Positions 62,901-64,000 of a stretch of 64,000 nucleotides of DNA are shown here, piece by piece. Positions within the stretch are counted from its first letter, which is position 1. The number at the start of each line of letters is the position of its first letter. The stretch covers positions 1 to 64,000 of the forward strand of contig JAEUWI010000024.1 in the NCBI GenBank assembly GCA_016791475.1. Direction: 5' to 3'. The translations under genes were made by a program, and so were the position numbers. The notes under the pieces are model-generated. The model was given only the letters and a program-made list of their open reading frames with translations, made no database searches and was not told where the DNA came from. Origin of the DNA: Candidatus Hydrogenedentota bacterium (GTDB taxonomy: Bacteria; Hydrogenedentota; Hydrogenedentia; Hydrogenedentales; JAEUWI01).

Positions 62901-63455
62901 GGCCTGGGTCTGCCCATAAGCCGGCGGCAGATTGAAGCGATGGATGGGGAAATGCGCATCGAATCCCAGCCGGGCCAGGGCACGTCAATCTATGCGAGCC
63001 TTCCCGTCCGCGCGGGTCACCCCGAGCAAGTGCCACGGACCACTTCGAGCGGCCACAGCCACGCCGCCGAGGCCATGGGCAACATCCGGGTCCTGGTGGT
63101 GGATGATATCGAAACGAACCTGAGCGTCATGGACAAGCTCCTGAGGCTCTTCAACTTTGACGTCGTCGGTGTATCCAGCGGTGCGGAAGCCATTGAGACG
63201 TTCCAGCACTGGAAGCCCAACCTGATCCTCATGGACCAGGCCATGCCCGACATGGACGGGATCGAGACGACGCGGCGCATCCGCGCTATGGAAGGCGGGG
63301 AACGAATACCCGTGATCTTCGTTACCGGCGGCGTCCTCGATGAAGAGCTTCGGGAGATTCTGGCCTCCGATGCGACCGACATCATTCGCAAGCCTTTCCG
63401 TCAGGCGGAACTGATGGAGAAAATCAGAGCCCATCTCGGACTTCCCGAGGCCTGA
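59916..63455 (+). CDS. Hybrid two-component sensor kinase with beta-propeller sensor
   Basis: This protein of about 1,179 residues has a signal-anchor helix (about 36-56), a periplasmic two-component propeller (about 65-690, repeated GRIWFGLEGG-like and GNIWAALNDTG-like blades), a Y_Y_Y-type domain, and a second membrane helix (about 760-785). The kinase follows: H-box FLAHVSHEIRTPMN, N-box LINLIGNAIKFT, G1 DTGQGIE and G2 GAGLGLPI. A C-terminal receiver has LVVDDIETN, the phosphoacceptor in LILMDQAMPDMDG and the Lys in IRKPF. I start at the ATG at 59916 with GGGAG upstream. It probably senses an outside ligand, often a glycan in this class. Confidence 0.92.
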   Translation: MVLTESGAGSAVSARRAFVSRRSARTFHAVPRGGWRPGRAALVAFLWVAVVVLSHRPCAALPTYPVQHFSAKAGLAGSVVRGIDRSPEGVMWFACWGRGVSSYDGLQWKSYELEDGLPSHDIRDVRFDERGLLWTGGVGGIAVLIGDRWVKIPTGVPDLDAPSVYTICPLRDGRIWFGLEGGQVIQFAPDGEGGPSESPRGAWSLVADRDRTGMDTGIAGVQELADGTMVIGTDDNGILRYRKGAWFQGPGDPEVTGVSSICVGNDGRVHAAGRSGLWCQTPGQAGWTHESTERARSVSPRAGRDIAVAFLSRVEFQDGPNRNEVRLLRDTDGFVMQVIRHFPEVDETWVGTKLGVFRIGSQGWTFYPHSEAGFWPTGNALYADSRTPATMADRKGALHQFVDGGWRAVGQIEPGHYLSINRGRGNTLWIAREGRALRWDLDTLRVLDQLDLPPDARNVQESGSGYLIAWGVDTIYQQVSGTWVRSPASPNAPQEGVNSLLVIAGDELLVSTLVALEHWKLSPDGEASPLHQIHDGKNFRGLIQEPDGTVLVGVNEDGIYRYQSGALDSVIPFEKNPSARVSCLLRTQSGRIWSGSLDLGLASYDRGRWIWYGELSGFPSGGISTISEDPSGNIWAALNDTGILRYSPDIEAPETTIRQMPTQIPYNDRSVFQFEGRDRWDISGRDELVFASRIRPAGGDADAVPWSPFSRERSVISPQLPYGEYVFEVQAADINFNTDPTPAQHPFTVLPPLWATPAFLIPISGLALAILVAAWLLFTNYRVLSISEYRLREAKEQAEAANRAKSQFLAHVSHEIRTPMNAILGHVQVLQKSGSRSAEDGESLNTIIRSGDHLLELINNVLEMAKIEAGTLNINLETFKFRECVDHILQMLGVQCAPDKVALRARIDDSVPEYIIADHGKIRQILINLIGNAIKFTPAGSITLLCRAEAQPDQPDAFLLHLELRDTGQGIEPEALNRVLEPFEQASAGRRAGGAGLGLPISRRQIEAMDGEMRIESQPGQGTSIYASLPVRAGHPEQVPRTTSSGHSHAAEAMGNIRVLVVDDIETNLSVMDKLLRLFNFDVVGVSSGAEAIETFQHWKPNLILMDQAMPDMDGIETTRRIRAMEGGERIPVIFVTGGVLDEELREILASDATDIIRKPFRQAELMEKIRAHLGLPEA

Positions 63456-63482
63456 CGGCCCATTGCAAAACTCGAACGCGTG

Positions 63483-63917
63483 CTACGGCAGGAATCGGGC
63501 GCGTTCCTCCGCGCCGGGCACGCGACAGGTATCTCGCTTGCCGAAGAGGCTGTAGCGGTTTCGCGCAATCGCGCGATAGACCGGATCGCGCACAAGACGT
63601 GGTATGAGGCGAAGCCAACCCAGGACCGACCACAGCCCGCCCAGTCTCCTGCAAATTTCCAGCGAAGCATCGGACTGATCGTGCATGCCCCGCTCGTCCA
63701 GATAGACCATGGACCATTGTTCCGGATCCTCGCCAATCGGCGGCAACAAGGCTCGGGCGGTCTCGCCCTGGATGGGTGCGAAGAGAAACACTTGCCTGCT
63801 ATCCACACGCAGCATGAGATCCACGAAGCGATTGCACAGGCCGCAGACGCCGTCGAAAAAGATAATGGGGCGATCACCTGTTGGAGCATCTCTAGTCTGA
63901 CTGGATCGAGTATTCAT
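63483..63917 (-). CDS. DCC-family thiol-disulfide oxidoreductase-like protein (DUF393)
   Basis: This 144-residue protein carries the DUF393 signature FFDGVCGLCNRFVD, whose CxxC may be redox-active, and the usual tail with YRAIARNRYSLFGK. Family members are predicted thioredoxin-fold proteins. It is convergent with the hybrid kinase, 27 bases away. Confidence 0.88.
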   Translation of the reverse strand: MNTRSSQTRDAPTGDRPIIFFDGVCGLCNRFVDLMLRVDSRQVFLFAPIQGETARALLPPIGEDPEQWSMVYLDERGMHDQSDASLEICRRLGGLWSVLGWLRLIPRLVRDPVYRAIARNRYSLFGKRDTCRVPGAEERARFLP

Positions 63918-64000
63918 AGGGACATCATTTCCGACTGGGGCGGAATCGCCAGCCGCAAGGATACAGCAGCGGCGTGCTCAACTGTGAGCACGCGGTATTC

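Overview
The window is high-GC bacterial chromosome, mostly tightly packed housekeeping and environmental-type genes. A Pal/OmpA lipoprotein, lipobox proteins and a Tat-exported oxidoreductase point to a Gram-negative envelope. A complex I cluster without the NADH-input module, a membrane pyrophosphatase, a phytanoyl-CoA-type dioxygenase, a Tat-signal Gfo/Idh/MocA protein, a DUF5009-type membrane protein, a beta-propeller hybrid kinase and many dispersed short repeats together suggest the Planctomycetes/Verrucomicrobia/Hydrogenedentes neighbourhood. That lineage call is inference; there is no rRNA or marker gene in the window to settle it.

Layout. 1-6.3 kb (minus): a UGD-like nucleotide-sugar dehydrogenase, a MaoC-like dehydratase, an acyl-CoA ligase and a CgeB-like glycosyltransferase. 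6.4-11.5 kb (minus): a STAS/anti-sigma pair, a large lipoprotein, a sugar-nucleotide epimerase and deoC. 11.8-18.2 kb (plus): an unusual Nramp-like/ApbE fusion, Pal, a Gfo/Idh/MocA protein and a YceI lipoprotein. 18.2-20.1 kb: tRNA-Val, about 1 kb of repeat-rich gene-free DNA with a large inverted repeat, a YtrA-type GntR regulator with a perfect operator, and a 27-codon stub of an ABC-transporter ATPase. 20.1-27.2 kb: a type III restriction-modification locus (mod ... res) with an XRE/ImmA protease and a PIN-like DUF4411 protein between its two subunits. It appears to have cut off the ABC operon.

27.3-37.9 kb (minus): an 11-gene complex I operon, nuoA-B-C-D-H-I-J-K-L-M-N, with no nuoE, nuoF or nuoG. 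38.4-41.8 kb: a DUF5009-like membrane protein, a GH31 glycosidase and a 33-residue membrane peptide. 41.8-45 kb: two response regulators and gpsA. Between them are two near-identical, roughly 127-nt elements, each able to fold into a three-way junction followed by a terminator; these look like an undescribed duplicated structured RNA. 45-53 kb: an acyl-ACP desaturase, a FapA-like protein, membrane pyrophosphatase, and acpP-fabF-rnc. 53-64 kb: a small membrane peptide, a zinc-ribbon membrane protein, an M24 homologue that has lost most metal ligands, a PhyH dioxygenase, an FHA-GGDEF protein, a SAM hydrolase-SDR-DUF72 run, a 1,179-residue hybrid sensor kinase and a DCC-family protein.

How it fits together. 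Complex I without the NADH module and the membrane pyrophosphatase both build ion gradients. acpP, fabF, the desaturase, gpsA and the MaoC/acyl-CoA ligase pair bear on lipid synthesis. The most unusual signals are the twin RNA elements, the transporter-flavinyltransferase fusion, the dehydrogenase with a replaced active site, and the restriction locus carrying an embedded toxin-antitoxin-like pair.
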